Shown here in pieces: positions 1 to 11,000 of a stretch of DNA of 64,000 nucleotides. Both the position numbers and the translations under genes were made by a program. The DNA comes from Chloroflexota bacterium (GTDB taxonomy: Bacteria; Chloroflexota; Limnocylindria; Limnocylindrales; CSP1-4). The notes below the pieces were generated by a model. The model was not told the origin of the DNA, made no database searches, and saw nothing but the letters and a program-made list of their open reading frames with translations. The stretch spans positions 62,001-126,000 of the forward strand of contig JACPOU010000025.1 in the NCBI GenBank assembly GCA_016191345.1, read 5' to 3'. Position 1 is the stretch's first letter; every line of letters begins with the position of its first letter.

Positions 1-3000
1 ACACGATGCTCCGAGGCCCGAATTCGCTGATCGCCAGGAACCGTGGACGCGACAGGTACTCGTTTCGGCCGGAAGCGCCGCGGCGACCCGGGATGAATGC
101 CGAGAGCGGCAATCTGGGGAAGCTGTACCCAGGCAGGAACCCCTCGCTCGCGAAGTAGCGGTAGCTGTAGAAGTCCGACTGGAACCGCGACTCGTCGCCT
201 TCGCCCGTGAGGAGCTTGAGTTGCGCCTCTGCCTGCTCGCGAACCAGCTTCGCGCGGTTGCGCTCCTGGACGGTCCGGCTGCGGTCCCCAATGAGCGCGT
301 GCTGGGATGCCCGATTGCTCCACGCCGATTGGTAGAGGTCACGCCAGCGTTCGCAGGCGGCGTCGAAGCGCGCCGGTGCTGCCGCCAGGACCTGGTCGAG
401 CCAGCCATCCGTGAACCAATCGGCGTCCTCGATCCCCTGGAGCGATGCGATGACGGCTCGCGCCTTGTCGCGGGCGCGGCGCCGCGCGACGTCGCTGTTG
501 ATCGCGTCGCGAACGGACTCCTTGATCTGCAGCTCCGGCGGATCGCCATCGAGTTCCAGCAGGTCCGCAAGGGAGCTCTTCAGGTCGAGGTTCGTCTCCG
601 CCAGCCAGATCGCGTGGATATGGGATCGGATCAGGTCCTCGTTCGTCAGGTCGAGGCGAGGCGGGCGGACCTGGCCGCCGACCATCTCCGCAGGGCGACG
701 GAAGAAATACTGATCGTGCGGGCTGCCCCACGCGCAGTAGTTGAAGACGAGGGCCGGCGCTCCGCTCCTTCCGGCACGGCCAGATCGCTGGGCGTAGTTC
801 GCCGGCGTCGGGGGGACGTTTCGAAGGCCGACGACGTTGAGCTCCGAGATGTCGACGCCGAGCTCCATGGTTGGCGAGCAGTAGAGGATTGGCAGTGCCC
901 CCGTCCTGAACCTCTCCTCGCGCTTGATCCGCTCCTCTCCGGGCACCTGAGCCGTGTGCTCCTTGGCCTCGATTCCGGCGTTGCCGGCGGCGGTCTGCGT
1001 GTAGAACCGCACGAAGAACTCGTTCGCACGGTGACCGGAGGCGGGAGCCCGTGGGACGCGCAGGGGGTCGTTGTATGGCTTCGCGTCGGTCGGAGCACGG
1101 CCAACCCAACGGATGCCGGCAGCCTTCAGCTGGTAGCCCCCGACTTCGCCAGGGGTGGCAGGTTCGTCGACCCGGGCGACCAGGCCGGCGATCCGCAGCG
1201 CCTCGAACAGGTCACGGATCACGGCCTCTCGTTCCTCGGTCTTGAGGGGTGCATGTCCGGCCGGTGTGAGGTTGCGGGCGACGTAGCGGCCCATGCCGCT
1301 GCGTCCGGACACGTACCGCTGTCCCTGGGAGTCATTCGGACGCTGGCTGCGTGGATACGCGACGGCGGCCACCTCGAGGCGCTCTTCCTCCTCGAGCGCC
1401 CATGGCGGAAGGAGATACTGCGTCGAGCGAAGCCGGAGCTGGCTCTGCCAAGTTGCGTTCAGGTATTCCACCTGGATCGCCAGGGTTCGTCGGAGGTAGT
1501 CCAGCAGCACCTGCGCCGCCGCGCGGCGCTTGTCGGGCGTGGCGAGGGACAGCGCGGAATGGAGGGGACTCCAGACGTCCTCAGCGCTGACGAGGTCATC
1601 GAGGGCGTCGTACCGGATCTCCAGGAGGCCCGTCTGTTCAAGGTTCGGCGCAGTGACGCGCCAGCCTCGCTCGAGATCTCGGTAGAGGCGGTAGGCAACC
1701 AGGTCACGGAGAGCCCGCTCCGTTTCCTCGCGGGCGATGAAACGAACGGTCGGGTCCTGGGCGTAGACGTCCATCGGAAGGTCCAGCGCAGACGTCACGC
1801 GTTCGGGCAGCTTATCGTGCTGGAGACCACCTTCTGCCGCCGCGTCCAGGGCAGCCTTGTGGAGTCCGTTTCGAAGCATCCCCACCTGGACGAAGTCGTT
1901 GAAGTGCCCGGCCTGGAGCGACGCGTCCTGTCGGTTGTCCGTGAACGCAAGCAGCTTGCGGGCATGCGGCTCCAGGTCGCCCTCGGCTCGGAGCTGCTTG
2001 ATCGTCGTGAGGGACAGGAGGCTCGTGGCGCTGGATCGCCCTCCAGAGCCAAGGGTCGTCAGCTTGCCCATGTCGCTTGACTGGCGCGCGTCGTAGGCGA
2101 CGCCACAAGTCAGGCAGAAGCGAAATGGCGCTGGGACGAAGACCGCGGCAATCCCGTCGCCGGCACCGACCACTCCATCGGGACCGACGGTCAGGTGCTC
2201 GGGCATTCGCTCCCGGAAGGTCGACTTGACCCGACGCACGCGCGTCGGATGGTCTTCCAGCCAATCCTCGGGCAGGGCGTCGTAGGGATCGTCTCCCTCG
2301 CGCGGCCACGTTTCAGCCTCGTTGATGAACAGGAAGCCCTTGGCGGTGTCCTCTTCCTTCACGGTGTCGCTGAGGAGACGCCCTTCGAACGGGGCGCCGG
2401 GCACCTCTCGTTCGCGCGCAACGGCGTAGTAGTCCTGACCGCACTCGCGACAGAACACCAGCGGCAGCAGGACTCCGATGCGCGAGGGGTTCGTAGGGTC
2501 GAGCTGCTGCGCTTGCGTCGTGACGAATCTCTCCGCGGCCGGTCCGATGGAGGCGTAGACCGCGTCCCCACGCGACAGGAATTGATGGAGCCTGAACGCG
2601 AGCAAGGGCGCCCCGGTAGCCTCGTCGCGAAGTCGCTGACCGAGCTCCAGGACTCCCCGGATCGCCGTCTCGCACTGAACTTCGTCAACGCCGGTGATAG
2701 CGGAGAGTTCGCGAGCGGCGCCGAACTCACCGCGAATGGGCCTCGGCGTCGCCCGAACCAGGCGCCCTTCCTCATTCGCGGCCTCGACGAGTCCGAGCGT
2801 CGCTTCGACCCAGGCAGCCAGTGGGTCGCTGCGGAGTTCGGCGGGGCTCGCCGGCTCCGCCCCAGCCCCGCTCGCCCGCTGCGCGAGCGCGCGCAACCAG
2901 TCGGGACTGTCTGGTCGCGGACGATGCGTGGCCCGTCGGAGGGTCTCGCCGATCACCCCGGTCGTCGCGATCGGAACCCCGAAGATCGCGCTGGCGGTCG

Positions 3001-3847
3001 GCGCGACTTGCACGCGCTGCTCCTCGAGCGTTCCAGACGCTGCGAGCGTTGCGGATGTCCCGATGTAGCGCAGGCGTTGAGACCCAGTGGCCGCCCGCAG
3101 GCGTCGGATCAGGAGAGCGACGTCAGCGCCTTGCCGGCCCCGATACGTGTGGAGCTCATCGAACACGAGGTAGCGGAGGTCTGCTGCTGCTTCGATGAGC
3201 CGCCGCTCACGGGGACGTGTGAGGAGGAGCTCTAGCATCACGTAGTTGGTGAGCAGGATGTCCGGGGGGTTCGCGATGATCGCTTCGCGATCCTCATCCG
3301 ATTCCTGGCCGGTGTAGCGATCGAAGGTCACGTGCTGCTGATCGCTTCGGAGCCCGGCTTTCAGGAATTTCGAGAGCTCGTTCTTCTGGCTGTTGGCGAG
3401 CGCGTTCATTGGATAGACGACGATCGCCTTGATCCCGTCGCTTGGTTCCCGGAGGATGGAGTCGACGATCGGCACGATGTAGGCCAGCGACTTGCCCGAC
3501 CCCGTGCCCGTTGTCAGGACGTAGCTCTCGTCCCGTCGTGCCGCCTCGATGGCGTCGACCTGATGGCGGTGCAGTCGGAGTCCCTCGCCCCCTGGCTCCT
3601 CGTCCTTACCGCGCCGAAAGATCGCAGAACATCCTGGATGGAGGAGCCCCTTCTCGACGAGTTCGTCGATCAGGCCCCCGGGCTCATAGCTGGGGTTGAG
3701 CTGGATGAGCGGCTCGGGCCATAGGAGGCCCGCGTCGAGCTCATCCTTGATCTTGCCGGCGATTCGCTGGTCGCTGAACTGCAGGAAGCTGCGCGTGTAG
3801 TCGCCGTAGTCGGCGACGAGGCGCTCACGCAGCTCAAAGACGTCCAT
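1..3847 (-). CDS. Giant DEAD/DEAH-box helicase, DUF1998-associated family (C-terminus beyond window)
   Basis: The reverse frame stays open from an ATG at 3847 to the left edge, about 1,282 codons, so the C-terminus is missing. Reading the strand gives a Walker A (TTGTGSGKSLAYIVPIVD, around residues 115–130), a DEAH-like box in DELHTYRGRQGADVALLIRR, and GTSATLA as motif III. A zinc-binding pair follows (CRECGQDYY, later FCLTCG), then the hallmark FTDNRQDASLQAGHFNDFV. Near the edge come GAPALVFNYCAWGSPHDQYF and FLPGYSFPRLPLSAFIPGR. These mark the large helicase family that normally ends in DUF1998 and is related to the DISARM, Druantia and MrfA/YprA helicases. It should be a DNA translocase. 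It lies 188 bp downstream of the Hsp70-like gene, last of four same-strand genes. DUF1998 is expected but not visible. Confidence 0.9.
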   Translation of the reverse strand, partial: MDVFELRERLVADYGDYTRSFLQFSDQRIAGKIKDELDAGLLWPEPLIQLNPSYEPGGLIDELVEKGLLHPGCSAIFRRGKDEEPGGEGLRLHRHQVDAIEAARRDESYVLTTGTGSGKSLAYIVPIVDSILREPSDGIKAIVVYPMNALANSQKNELSKFLKAGLRSDQQHVTFDRYTGQESDEDREAIIANPPDILLTNYVMLELLLTRPRERRLIEAAADLRYLVFDELHTYRGRQGADVALLIRRLRAATGSQRLRYIGTSATLAASGTLEEQRVQVAPTASAIFGVPIATTGVIGETLRRATHRPRPDSPDWLRALAQRASGAGAEPASPAELRSDPLAAWVEATLGLVEAANEEGRLVRATPRPIRGEFGAARELSAITGVDEVQCETAIRGVLELGQRLRDEATGAPLLAFRLHQFLSRGDAVYASIGPAAERFVTTQAQQLDPTNPSRIGVLLPLVFCRECGQDYYAVAREREVPGAPFEGRLLSDTVKEEDTAKGFLFINEAETWPREGDDPYDALPEDWLEDHPTRVRRVKSTFRERMPEHLTVGPDGVVGAGDGIAAVFVPAPFRFCLTCGVAYDARQSSDMGKLTTLGSGGRSSATSLLSLTTIKQLRAEGDLEPHARKLLAFTDNRQDASLQAGHFNDFVQVGMLRNGLHKAALDAAAEGGLQHDKLPERVTSALDLPMDVYAQDPTVRFIAREETERALRDLVAYRLYRDLERGWRVTAPNLEQTGLLEIRYDALDDLVSAEDVWSPLHSALSLATPDKRRAAAQVLLDYLRRTLAIQVEYLNATWQSQLRLRSTQYLLPPWALEEEERLEVAAVAYPRSQRPNDSQGQRYVSGRSGMGRYVARNLTPAGHAPLKTEEREAVIRDLFEALRIAGLVARVDEPATPGEVGGYQLKAAGIRWVGRAPTDAKPYNDPLRVPRAPASGHRANEFFVRFYTQTAAGNAGIEAKEHTAQVPGEERIKREERFRTGALPILYCSPTMELGVDISELNVVGLRNVPPTPANYAQRSGRAGRSGAPALVFNYCAWGSPHDQYFFRRPAEMVGGQVRPPRLDLTNEDLIRSHIHAIWLAETNLDLKSSLADLLELDGDPPELQIKESVRDAINSDVARRRARDKARAVIASLQGIEDADWFTDGWLDQVLAAAPARFDAACERWRDLYQSAWSNRASQHALIGDRSRTVQERNRAKLVREQAEAQLKLLTGEGDESRFQSDFYSYRYFASEGFLPGYSFPRLPLSAFIPGRRGASGRNEYLSRPRFLAISEFGPRSIV

Positions 3848-4035
3848 CTGGGCGGCCTTTCACGAGAAGCACGAATGCGTCGCCCCGCGCGGCCGCCACG
3901 GCAGCGCCCCCGGCGCCCAAAGCTCGGATGCTCAACCCCACCCCCGCCAAACGTCGACTACGGCCTTGCTTCGTACAGTACTAGTCACACCTTCGATCCG
4001 TCCGGGCCGAGTGCAGGACCACGGCAAACCGCCGA

Positions 4036-5973
4036 CTATCCAACCTCCCGCCAGTCCCACATTGGCAGGTGGGAGTACCAATCTGCACTTCTTGCTGGCT
4101 GGAGCCAACTGGGGGCACCTTTCCCTTCTATCGGGCTCCATGGGGCCCGGAGCGTCGAGTCTCCAGCGATCAGGTCCTGCCGCAAGCCACTCCCAACCGC
4201 TTCGAGGCGAACCTGCCCAAGGAGGTTGAGGCTGAATTGCAGTGACGTGGCCCCGGCCGGAAGGGGCGTCGCTGGCCAGAGGACGGGCTCCGAAGTCAGC
4301 GGTATCGGTCGAAAGGCGAGGCGCACCTGACGAGCGCCAACTGGGATCCCGGCAGTGGTGCGACATGACGCTGTCTGGCCGCCTTGGAGCGACAGCGTAG
4401 GGGCATACGGCGAATAAAGCGCCCGTTCCCGATCCTTTTCGGGCTGGTCGAACACGGCGGCAATCTCCCAACTCGGATAGCGCAGGTTCGAGCTATCCAG
4501 TCGCTCACCACGGGCGAGGCCGAGCGCCACGGCCGAAACTGGATCGACGTAGGGATCCTGCAGGAGCGTGCCGAACTCGGCGTTCAGTAGGTTCTGGATG
4601 GCCGGCGTACGGCTGGCCCCTCCCACGGCAACGACGGCATCGAGGTGCTCGCGAGCATCCTCGGCGAGCGTCAGATCGGTCAAGCGGACCAACCCTCCGC
4701 GTCGGTCCTTTCGGAATGTGAGGGTTCCGGGCTCCGGATCGTCAGGCCCGCCGCGGTCGAGGACCAGGCGCGCAACGAGGAACGCCTCGCGGATGTCGTG
4801 CTTGAGCTGGACCATGAGTGGCCCACTCGCCTTGGTGAACCAGTCCTTCGTGAGTTGGACCTCTCCCGACCCTCCTCCGATGCCGCCGAGTGGCACGACC
4901 ACGCTCCGGCGATCCGAGAGTCCTAGCTTTGCAGACTCGGCGCGCGCCCACAGTGCCGTCGCGCTCTGCCGATCGAGCTGTTCCCGGCCACCCTGCCTGA
5001 GAACCTCGCGGCGTAGCTCTTCGACGATCAGGTCGGTGAAGCGGTCGCCTGCCAGTTGAGTTCCGCGCGTTGCGTAGAGCTCGTATCGCTTTGAGCCAAG
5101 ATCACCCCTCACCACGGCCACGTCCGTGGTGCCCCCGCCAATGTCGATGATCATCACCCGATCACCGCGAACAACGCCGCCGTAAGAGATCTCGAACGCG
5201 GCGGCCACCGGCTCCTCCATCAGGTCCGGCAGGTTGACTTCAAAGCCGGCCTCGCGGGCCACGTCTCGAAGGCGTAGTCGTGTCGCGAGGTCAAACCGAG
5301 AGGTACATCCGAGCTGCGTTGCGATCGTCAGCCGGTCAACAGACGCATCGATGAGTCGCTGGTTCGCGAGGAAGCGCAGCGTCCTTGTCGCCACCTCGAC
5401 GAGGAACTTCTCGACGATGTCGCTGGGGCGATAGTCGGGGAATTCCGCAACGGGCTGATCGTCCGCAAGTCGTGGCTTGAGGCTGTGGACACTCACAGGC
5501 AGGTTCATCGCTTCCGATCCGAAGAGCCACCTGTCGTCGAGCTTGCCGGCATAGCTCGGCATCCAATCGGTCCCGGCCTCGAGCGGAACGAGTGTCGGCT
5601 CCCCGCGATCGACGCGCACGGCCACCTGGGTGGTGCTCGTGCCGAAGTCCACGCCAATCCGAACTTCAGGACCCGGCACGTGCTCGATCACGGGTGCTGG
5701 GTGAGGTGCCTCGGCCGGACCTTTCGGAGACGGCCAGGTCGGCTCCGTCGGTTCAGTCGAAGGCTCCGCGGTCTCGGGCTGAATCACGAGATCGGCTCCT
5801 GACGCATCCGGCGGGGACCACGCTTCGGGGCTTATCTCCGGTACACGGTGGGGCTTTACTTCCGCGACAACCGCGGCCGACTGGGCTTTTGGCACTGACC
5901 CGGAGAGGGTCGGCACCTTTACCTTATCCGGACGTCGGATCCACGACGCGAGCCGGGACCAGAACGATCTCAT
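4036..5973 (-). CDS. Hsp70/actin-fold ATPase, defence-operon member
   Basis: This 645-residue protein has an Hsp70-type nucleotide-binding domain. Residues 109–116 (DFGTSTTQ) are phosphate loop 1, EEPVAAAF near 253–260 is connect 1, IDIGGGTTDVAVV near 276–288 is phosphate loop 2, and VGGASRTPAIQNLL is the adenosine motif. The first ~100 residues are Pro/Glu/Ala-rich and look disordered. The roughly 130 residues after the ATPase core do not resemble a canonical substrate-binding domain, so it is probably not a housekeeping DnaK. I chose the ATG at 5973 because GGAGG lies about 10 nt upstream; the longer frame to 6468 only shadows the next gene. It overlaps the end of the 717-residue gene by 50 bp. 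A role as an energy-dependent switch with the two helicases is inferred from context. Confidence 0.88.
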   Translation of the reverse strand: MRSFWSRLASWIRRPDKVKVPTLSGSVPKAQSAAVVAEVKPHRVPEISPEAWSPPDASGADLVIQPETAEPSTEPTEPTWPSPKGPAEAPHPAPVIEHVPGPEVRIGVDFGTSTTQVAVRVDRGEPTLVPLEAGTDWMPSYAGKLDDRWLFGSEAMNLPVSVHSLKPRLADDQPVAEFPDYRPSDIVEKFLVEVATRTLRFLANQRLIDASVDRLTIATQLGCTSRFDLATRLRLRDVAREAGFEVNLPDLMEEPVAAAFEISYGGVVRGDRVMIIDIGGGTTDVAVVRGDLGSKRYELYATRGTQLAGDRFTDLIVEELRREVLRQGGREQLDRQSATALWARAESAKLGLSDRRSVVVPLGGIGGGSGEVQLTKDWFTKASGPLMVQLKHDIREAFLVARLVLDRGGPDDPEPGTLTFRKDRRGGLVRLTDLTLAEDAREHLDAVVAVGGASRTPAIQNLLNAEFGTLLQDPYVDPVSAVALGLARGERLDSSNLRYPSWEIAAVFDQPEKDRERALYSPYAPTLSLQGGQTASCRTTAGIPVGARQVRLAFRPIPLTSEPVLWPATPLPAGATSLQFSLNLLGQVRLEAVGSGLRQDLIAGDSTLRAPWSPIEGKGAPSWLQPARSADWYSHLPMWDWREVG

Positions 5974-8077
5974 TGGCGTCTTCCTCCCCCTCAGCCGCGA
6001 ACCCGGGGCTGATGACCATCGCCCGGTCGGTCGATACTCCGCTCCCAACCCACCGGTGCCGCGTCGGATCGAAGTCAACGACTTGGCCTGGCTCTCCGAT
6101 GGGACGAACCTTGGCGCGGCCCAGTACTGTCTGGACGGCGTCCTGCAGGCCGGCAAGGCTGGCCGACTCGAAGCTGTCCGCGAGTGCCTGGGCGATTGGT
6201 CGCAGCGTGGCGATTGCTGTCCGGCGGGTTGCGCTCCGATCGTCGGTACCTGCTTCCGTTCGCGTCGCCCCGAGGGCCTCTGTCCGAAGGCGGAGCGCCT
6301 CTTCTCGCTGCTCAAGGCGCTCAGCAAGCGTTTGCTCGGACGCGATCGCGGCATCCATTCGTCGCTCGGCGCTTTCGACCCGGGAGTTAACCCGGCCCGC
6401 GAATCGTTGGAATCCAACGGCGCTGAACCAGACCGGAACAGGCTCTGGATCCTCCCCTGCCAGGACAAGCTCTGCCATTCGATTGCTGAGGAACTCGAGC
6501 ACGTCGGCGACGCCGGGATGATCTGCCGCGATCGTGCCAGCTAGGCTGGCACTCTCAAAGGCGAGGGCGTCTGTGCGACTCGACTTCCGGACCAGGTCGA
6601 TTGCCGACGCGGCAATGGGGCGAACACGTGCCTTGGCGATCAGCATCCGCGCGGCATCAAGGATCAGCGCCAGCTCATCCGTGTGAGCCTTTTCGGAGTA
6701 CGCGGTAAGCGTCCCTCGAAGCTCACCCGGCTCCTCGGCGAACCGCCGGACGACCAGCGAGCGCAGGGCTGCCATGCCCGAGCCGGGCGCCATCCGAATG
6801 AGGGCCTCCAGGCCTCCGACAGGCAACGCGGAAACCCGGTCCTGGCCGGTGATGCGCGCCATATCGATCCGGCTAGTCCAGACGAGTGACGCGAGGTCAT
6901 CCATGAGGTTGCGCCACAGCGGGTGGTGGGTCGGAGAGGGCGCAAGGTATCCGAGCGCGCGCAGGGCCCCATCGGCGAGGCCCGTTCCGGGAGTCTTGAC
7001 CTCGAGCTCCCCCGCTGCGGGATCCTCCTCCGTGACTGCGGTCGTGGCCAACCATGCCTTCGCACGCTGTATGCGGCCGCGATAGGCCTCGAGGTCAGCC
7101 GGAAGCTTCGGCGGTCCGGACTCGGGCGCACCGGGAACGGACCAGCCGAGGATCCCGGCATCGACCGCATCCCTGGAAACGCCGAGGGCCTCGGCCAGCA
7201 CGTGCCCATCATCGATCCAGGGCTTACCGAGGCTTGCCGCCGACAGTAACAACGGCGCCGCCGCCTTCCCGAGGCGGCGCTGCGAATCACGGGCATCATC
7301 AAGCGCGGACGCCCATTCGAAAGCGCGGGTGCGCGAGTCGCTCCGCCCGACTCGACAGAGGTCGACGCGAAGGATGTCGTCGCCGACGATGGCCCGAGCA
7401 TCTGCTGACGTCGTCAGACCCGCCGCAACCCCGAGGTCGGCCGCGAGGAACCGATCCGTCGGGTCGACATCTGGCCGCCCCGCGAGAGCCTGGAACTCCA
7501 TCACCAGTGCGCGCTCGCCGGGCCCCAGCGGCTCGTCGTGCGCAACGAGTGCCCGGATTTCAACGAGGGCCCTTGCGTCGAGGAGACGCCGCCCCTCCCG
7601 GCTCTCGTTCTTGAGGAGTTCGCTCGCCTTGGGGTACGAACGGCCCGCGTTCATGCCGAGTCGATAGATTCCATGGCGCGACTGGGAGGGATCGATCCGA
7701 GGCTCCGACTTCAGTCTTGGCTGGACGCGACCCCACCATGCCGGCCAGTCCGCCTCGGCGATCGGGTCAGGCGTGAGGGCGGTACGGAAGTCTGTCGCGC
7801 TCGCCGCGCCGCCGGCGTCGACCAGGGCGGCAATGACAAGCTCGACCGGGTCAGACACTGCCGCCGCTCGAGTACCAGCGGCGTCAGTCGCCATGCGGAC
7901 TCGAAGTCCTTCCCTGTCGAGGACGCTCCATCGCAACTTGGCGAAACTGATCGGTCGGTCCACGGGGTGGCCGTCCGGTGTGGAGGCCAACACCGTGCCT
8001 GCCGCCTCGTCGAGCTCGATGATCCGAGCGGTTCGTCCGTCGTGCAGTCGCACCCACGTGCCGACGTCAAGCGCCAT
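5924..8077 (-). CDS. Unrecognised 717-aa protein between Hsp70-like and SNF2 genes
   Basis: I do not recognise this family with confidence. Residues 1–55 look like a small beta-barrel (GTWVRLHDGRTARIIELDEA), comparable to SH3/Tudor-like modules and to the start of the neighbouring SNF2 protein. Residues ~75–145 hold a helical, winged-helix-like region with a WPAWWGRVQPRLKSEPRI stretch that faintly recalls segments fused to GreA-like proteins. The middle is alpha-helical and Ala/Leu-rich. Near residues 600–650 there is a likely coiled coil (RVESAERRMDAAIASEQTLA and following). No catalytic motif is evident. It overlaps the SNF2 gene by 11 bp and the Hsp70-like gene by 50 bp, so the three are probably translated together. 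An adaptor or partner role is inference. Confidence 0.8.
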   Translation of the reverse strand: MALDVGTWVRLHDGRTARIIELDEAAGTVLASTPDGHPVDRPISFAKLRWSVLDREGLRVRMATDAAGTRAAAVSDPVELVIAALVDAGGAASATDFRTALTPDPIAEADWPAWWGRVQPRLKSEPRIDPSQSRHGIYRLGMNAGRSYPKASELLKNESREGRRLLDARALVEIRALVAHDEPLGPGERALVMEFQALAGRPDVDPTDRFLAADLGVAAGLTTSADARAIVGDDILRVDLCRVGRSDSRTRAFEWASALDDARDSQRRLGKAAAPLLLSAASLGKPWIDDGHVLAEALGVSRDAVDAGILGWSVPGAPESGPPKLPADLEAYRGRIQRAKAWLATTAVTEEDPAAGELEVKTPGTGLADGALRALGYLAPSPTHHPLWRNLMDDLASLVWTSRIDMARITGQDRVSALPVGGLEALIRMAPGSGMAALRSLVVRRFAEEPGELRGTLTAYSEKAHTDELALILDAARMLIAKARVRPIAASAIDLVRKSSRTDALAFESASLAGTIAADHPGVADVLEFLSNRMAELVLAGEDPEPVPVWFSAVGFQRFAGRVNSRVESAERRMDAAIASEQTLAERLEQREEALRLRTEALGATRTEAGTDDRSATRRTAIATLRPIAQALADSFESASLAGLQDAVQTVLGRAKVRPIGEPGQVVDFDPTRHRWVGSGVSTDRAMVISPGFAAEGEEDANEIVLVPARVVDPTSG

Positions 8078-11000
8078 CGAGGCTCCCGTCGCTTCGCTTC
8101 CAGGACGTCCCGGGTTCCTGAAACCGGGTTGCCTCGAGGCCGAACTCTGGGTCCGGGATCGGTCCCTGGGTTGACTCGCTCACGGTGGTCGGGAATGTCC
8201 GCTCGGCAGGTGCAACCATCACGATGCGTCCGACAGCCAGCGGCGCGAACGACACGCCGACGGAGCGAGTGTCATCCAGCGCGCGGAGGCGGCGGTCCAA
8301 CTCCTCGCGCAGGTTGCGGATCTCGCCCATCCGGAGCCTCTGGATGCGCTCGTCAGAAGCAAGTCCCAGCTGGCGCTCCCGCCTCGAAATCCGGGTGCGA
8401 TACGTCCGTTGGAGCGTGGCCTCGCGCACCGCGATCACGGTGTCGTTCTTTTCGCGAGCCTCGCGCTCGACGATGTCGGCGTCGGCAGATGCCACGAGGG
8501 TTGCGCGCTCCAGGATCGAATCGCGGTCGCGACGCGCCCACGAGGTCCGGCGCGCCGAGTCGCGTGCAACGCTAAAGAGTCTCAGGATCTGTGCCTCGAG
8601 CCGAGGGGATCGAGTGCCGTTCGAGGAAAACACAACGGCGCTCAAGGATGTCCGCGGCTGCGCCCCGGTGAGTTGCAGGCGGAAGATCGCGAACTCGAAG
8701 GGACCCTCCAACCTGTCCAGGTCCTCTAGCTCGTCGACCTCAAGGTCTGCGATCGGCAGCGAGATGTCACCGTGTCGGCGAAAGTGCGCGACGGCCGCCT
8801 GGACCAACGGGTGTCGAAGGCTCAGGAGCTCAAGCCTGCGAGACCGCGCCGCGACCTCGCCGTCGAACGTGACCGGGATCCGCGCGCCGCGCGTCGCGCG
8901 CGCGAGGAATTCATTCGCGACCGCGCGCTGATCACGGGTGGCGAACACGTGATCCTCGACGGCGCCGGCCATCCTCGAGTCGGTGATCAGGATGGCTGAC
9001 TCGTCGCTGGGTTCGCCCTGCAGCCGGGCGACGGCACCCGTCGCCTCGAGGTAACCCTCGACGATGGCGCGCAGCTCGGCGCCGGAGACATACCGACCCG
9101 AGGTCACGGTGTCGTCGATCGCTTGCAGCAAGAGCGCATCTTGACCCAGGAGTTCGGATTGCCGCTGTTCGAGATCGCTCTGCTCTTCCTTGCGGTACGC
9201 GATCTGGTCCGCAATCCGATCCGCCAGCTCGATCTCCTCGGCCGGCGTGAGTTCGGCGCTGAAGATCGCCTGCGTCAACTCTGCCGCAAGTGGACCGAGG
9301 ATCGGCTCGAGATCGCCGATGGAATCTTCAAAGATCCCAATCCTCAGATAGAGCCGCTCGAGGATGCGCTCCTCGATCGTGTCCTGGAGGAAGAACGAAT
9401 AGACGCGAATCTTTTCACGCTTCTGCCCGTAGCGGTCAACGCGACCAATGCGCTGCTCGACGCGCATTGGGTTCCAGGGAAGGTCGTAGTTGAACAATGT
9501 GTCGGCGAACTGGAAGTCGAGCCCCTCGGCGCCCACCTCGGACGTCAGGAGGACGCGCATGTTTGGGTCCTCACGAAACAAGTCGATGACCCTCGCGCGA
9601 TCAATAGGTGGCACGCCACCGTGGATCACGAGGACTGGAATGCCAGCCTTGATGAGCTCGCGTTCAAGGTATGCCAACGTCCGGCGGAAGTAAGAGAAGA
9701 CGAGGATCTTCGAGGCGCCATCTGCGTCGAGCACCCCGCTCAATGAGTTCCGGAACATTTCGAACTTGGAATCGACGGGGCCTAGAGCTCTCGCCGCTCG
9801 GAGCAACTCGTCCAGCTCGGACCGCGTGGTCGCCGGCGCCCCGATTGCGGGATTCGAAACCTCAGGAGCGGCATCGCCATTTTCGTCTTCGACCTGAAGA
9901 TCTTCGGTCGAACCTTGAAGGGAGGCCTGGAGGAACTCCCGTGTCGCGGCGAGACAGGAGGCGGCCTGACGCTCACGCATCATGCCGGCAAAGCCGGGGA
10001 TCCATCCGTTGCGCGACATCGCACGAGCCTGGCTTCTCGCATGCGCGAGGACCGCGACGTAGAAGGCCCGTTCCGCTTCTGTGATCGGCACCTGTACGAC
10101 GTGCGCCTGCCGCTTTGCCACTCGGGCGACGTCGCGCTTGCGGGTCCGGGTATAGACCGCACTTAGGACGTTCATACGATCGATCTCGCGCTGGAGACGG
10201 ACCCGGTCCTCGACGGAGAGGGGACCGCCGGACAAGCGCTTCAGCGCAAACGCAAAGTTCGGATGCGCCATGACTTGGCCACCAGCTCGTAACTGCGTGA
10301 TTGCTTCCAGCTGGCGAACCGCCTTCCGCTGATCGGGGGGACGCTCACGCAGTGCCCGAATGGCTCCGTTGAGGAACTGGTTCGGCTCCAGCTGGTCCCG
10401 AAAGTCGTCGTAGCTGTCGAACATCGATTCATCGAGGAACCCGAGCAGGTTGTAGAGGTCGACATCGCTCGTTTGGAGGGGCGTAGCCGTCAGCAGGACG
10501 AGATGGTCCGCGAGATCGGCCAGCCGACTTCCGATCTGGTTTGAAAGACGACCCGCGGTCCGGAGGTGGTGGGCTTCATCGATGATGACCAGGTCGAACC
10601 GGACATTTGATCCGTCAAACGCGTCCTGGATACCGGCAAGCCGAATGGCCTCGAGGCCGATGATCCCGTTCAATGGCTGCCGCCCATCGGTCTCCGAATA
10701 CCTGCGGATGTCCTCCAGCATCGCCTTGCCGTCGAGGATCGCGAAGGACTCGTCGAATCGCGTCAGGAGCTCCGATTGCCACTTGACGCGAAGGCCCGCC
10801 GGACAGATGACGAGGACGCGACGGATGTTCGACCTGGCCTTGAGCTCCTCGTAGATGATGGCAGCCTCGATGGTCTTGCCGAGCCCCACCTCGTCTGCGA
10901 TCAGGATGCCGTTGGACGTGGCGTCGAGGAACTTCAGAACGGGTTTGAACTGGTAGGACTCGAACTGCGTGCGAGAGGCCTGATACGAGTAGAAGAGATC

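Noticed and set aside
221-2080. 619-aa open frame on the plus strand
   Set aside because: It is antisense to the giant helicase, whose reverse frame contains unmistakable helicase motifs; the plus frame has no recognisable domain.
4046-4072. Imperfect hairpin near the Hsp70-like stop
   Set aside because: It lies within the coding end, pairing is broken and there is no T-tract, so it is not a convincing terminator.
5974-6468. N-terminal extension of the Hsp70-like frame
   Set aside because: This part lies inside the 717-aa gene and is Arg/Ser/Pro-rich noise; the ATG at 5973 has a proper ribosome-binding site.
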